Source of the DNA: Arabidopsis thaliana
Taxonomy: Eukaryota > Streptophyta > Magnoliopsida > Brassicales > Brassicaceae
Length of the DNA stretch: 64,000 bases
Assembly (NCBI RefSeq): GCF_000001735.4
Contig: NC_003070.9
Location: 26,583,971-26,647,970, forward strand
Direction of reading: 5' to 3'
Part shown: piece by piece, positions 62,001-64,000 of the stretch
Layout of the letters: every line of letters begins with the position of its first letter
How positions within the stretch are numbered: position 1 is the first letter of the stretch
The notes under the pieces: model-generated
Database searches by the model: none
What the model was told of the DNA's origin: nothing
Seen by the model: the letters and a program-made list of their open reading frames with translations, nothing else
Made by a program: the position numbers and the translations under genes

Positions 62001-63216
62001 ATCCTTATTTAAATATAATCAAGCTCTCCTGCATGCTTGTGGATCTGTTTATTTTTAAAACTATTACTTCAATGTTATAGTGAATATTTATGGTGTGAAG
62101 ATTGTAATGAGTTTTAACAACAATAAAAAAAACATGTAATGTGTTTAATTTATGTTATTGTTTTTCGTGTATTTGATCAATTACATACTTGATTCTATTT
62201 CCAATCAAAGAAGTATAATTAAAATTGAAGGCAAAACTTATCTCAATTTCCAACCATTTTTTTTTTACAACATCATTGATTCTTTTCTTACAACACATTT
62301 AAAAATTGTAAGCCAAGCGCCGGATTAGTAAAATGTTTTTTGGGTCAACAGATAAAAACTTCCAAAGTTATAAAGGAATATACATATTGATGACATTGAT
62401 GTGACATGTATATATGATATATCCAAACCAGATTGAGAACTAGAAACTATAAATTATAAATGTTAAAATGTAGAGATATCCGACAAAGAAAAATGTCGAG
62501 ATACCAAATTAGAGTTTTGTTTTTTTTGGTGCACCTAATTAGAGTTTTGTATGTACTTAAAAAGGAGAAGAAAAAAAAAATTAAGGACCTTATGTTTTTT
62601 TCCGAACTTGCGGAATTATTTATTATAGTTGACCTGGGTCCCTATAAAATTTAAAGGTACACAAACATGAGTGACAAAAAATCAAACCAATAACCTTTGG
62701 TTATACGTATACGTAGGTTGCGAATCGATTTCAACAATGAGATCATGGGATGTCTCGATTTGTTGGATGGAAGAGGATTATAAGAAGATAAGATTAAACT
62801 TATATAGTTATATATAATTTAAATGCTATAAGATTTAGGTTCCAAAATCCAAATGATGACCACGATCCACTAATTAAATTGAGCGAATATGGTATACAAA
62901 ACAAGTAAAAACTCTTAAATTATTTTTTTTCCTGACTGAATTTCATTATTCTCTTTTAAAAATCACGTATAAGCCATGTATTTAAAATCTATCTCCAACA
63001 TAGTTGCATTATCGCCATTCACCAATATTTGAACTCCTTTGCCGATAAGGAATGTATATCACTAATTTTGTACAAACAAGGACTAATCAGGCCCAATATG
63101 TTCATATCTAGATTCAGTAACCTTCTCAGTCTTGCACGATATGTACACTTTTGTTTTTGTTTATTACACGATATGTTTACTTAGATAATGACTTATTATA
63201 ATATACAGAACAACTG
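62001..63216. other. Intergenic spacer between tandem caleosin genes
   Basis: The CLO4 3' untranslated region, AT-rich spacer, then the second copy of the shared promoter block (63034-63200). No gene is supported. Confidence 0.5.
63034..63200 (+). repeat. Promoter block shared by the two caleosin genes, copy 2
   Basis: Partner of the block at 60221-60371, with the same ordered words, but only 170 to 340 bp upstream of its start codon. Compared with copy 1, about 300 bp is missing between block and gene, or was inserted in CLO4. Confidence 0.75.
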
Positions 63217-63226
63217 TATATAAATA
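63217..63226 (+). promoter_or_regulatory. TATA box of the second caleosin gene
   Basis: TATATAAATA about 150 bp upstream of the start codon at 63371. Confidence 0.55.
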
Positions 63227-63370
63227 TATCGACCGCACGAGATCGAATCGAGTATTTATCACATTAATTATTATCATACAATAACAGCGTTTCACCATTC
63301 TCTTTTCAATATTTTCAGTTACTTTCTATAAGAACCATTCACTTATTCTTTTTTCTCTCTATCTGTGATT

Positions 63371-64000
63371 ATGGCTTCCTCTATTTCCGCTGCTGGTACT
63401 TTCTTCCAACTTTCATACTTGTAATTAGTAAATATTTACGCATATATCAATTAAATCTTAAAACGTTTTTGTGTGTGGTTGTAGAAGTGAAAGTTGTCCC
63501 AGAAGAGTATAATTTCTTGCAAAAACATGTCGCCTTCTTCGACAGAAACAAAGATGGTATCGTTTATCCCTCGGAGACATTTCAAGGTACGGTTTTGGAA
63601 ACTCTTGGTTCGACCAAAATGTCTTAAACAATCTTGAAATATCTAAAACCAGATTTGTATTAGAGATCTTTTGTCTTCTCACGTAACAGAGTTGTGAGCA
63701 TGGCTATGGCTGTTATGGTCGTATCTCTTAATAGTTAATTTATACTTTCACCCAGAAAAAAAACTTTTATATTTTTACTAATTCTATTGTTGTAACATAT
63801 GACAAACGAAAAAACAAGAACAGGATTTAGAGCAATCGGATGTGGATATTTGTTGTCAACATTCGCTGCTGTTTTCATCAACATCAGTCTCAGCAGCAAA
63901 ACTCGTCCGGTATTATACATGCAGTTCAAATTTAATTTCATACGTTACAACTTACAAAAGAAAAAAGAATCATTGGAAGTGTTTTGGTTTCAGGGGAAAG
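63371..64000 (+). CDS. PXG5: Caleosin/peroxygenase, 5' part only (PXG5), cut by window edge
   Basis: Exons 63371-63395, 63485-63586, 63824-63909 and 63994 onward; the gene continues past the window, leaving 71 codons and 7 bases. Exons 2 and 3 are the same lengths as in CLO4 (102 and 86 bp) and very similar in sequence: [28 protein letters not shown] with the same EF-hand and heme-histidine position, then [13 protein letters not shown]...SSKTRP. Leader sequence before the ATG also matches that of CLO4. It is clearly a tandem duplicate. No break is visible in the part present. I recall this as At1g70680. Confidence 0.92.

Overview
The window reads as plant nuclear DNA: intron-rich genes with GT-AG splicing, AT-rich introns and spacers, chloroplast and peroxisome targeting signals, and plant-only families (DUF26 receptor kinases, TAA-type aminotransferase, caleosins, PMEI, neprosin-like proteins). 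Several predicted products match Arabidopsis thaliana proteins as I remember them, including their lengths (CRK2 649 aa, CRK3 646 aa, TAA1 391 aa, GGT2 481 aa, ABCB26 700 aa, CLO4 195 aa). I therefore place it on A. thaliana chromosome 1, around At1g70520 to At1g70680. That placement is from recall, not from a search. Exon coordinates were worked out by hand from reading frame and splice sites.

Layout. 1-7.4 kb: two cysteine-rich receptor-like kinases in tandem on the minus strand (CRK2, CRK3). 10.0-10.5 kb: a pectin methylesterase/invertase inhibitor-like gene (EDA24). 13.5-15.9 kb: a neprosin-family (DUF239) protein whose first intron has a GC donor. 15.9-20.9 kb: a gene-poor AT-rich stretch with one short MITE-like remnant. 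20.9-23.3 kb: TAA1, the tryptophan aminotransferase of auxin synthesis. 24.7-28.1 kb: a plastid-targeted anthranilate phosphoribosyltransferase homologue whose catalytic motifs are not recognisable. 29.3-31.9 kb: peroxisomal glutamate:glyoxylate aminotransferase GGT2. 32.6 kb: a small SIAMESE-related-like protein. 34.4-36.2 kb: an F-box/Sel1-repeat protein. 37.2-42.4 kb: ribosomal protein RPL27aC and the half-size ABC transporter ABCB26, divergent from a shared spacer. 42.7-46.8 kb: a Pro/Gln-rich, RS-tailed protein. 47.5-50.0 kb: a GT77 arabinosyltransferase (RAY1). 52.3-52.9 kb: a PB1-domain protein. 54.2-56.2 kb: a three-finger RanBP2-type zinc finger protein. 56.8-58.0 kb: a ubiquitin E2 variant (UEV1B). 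60.9-64.0 kb: two tandem caleosin/peroxygenase genes, the second cut by the window edge.

The genes do not form a pathway or operon. The groupings visible are two tandem duplications (CRK2/CRK3, old; the caleosins, younger and including promoter sequence), one divergent promoter (RPL27aC/ABCB26), and a loose run of amino-acid enzymes (TAA1, TrpD-like, GGT2) that is probably chance.

I found no clearly new multi-gene system. The points most worth a second look are the degenerate TrpD-like enzyme, two GC-AG introns, three intronic repeat arrays, in-frame exon-intron duplications in two genes, an ambiguous N-terminus for RAY1, a tRNA-derived SINE-like segment, and a 30-residue membrane-peptide reading frame.
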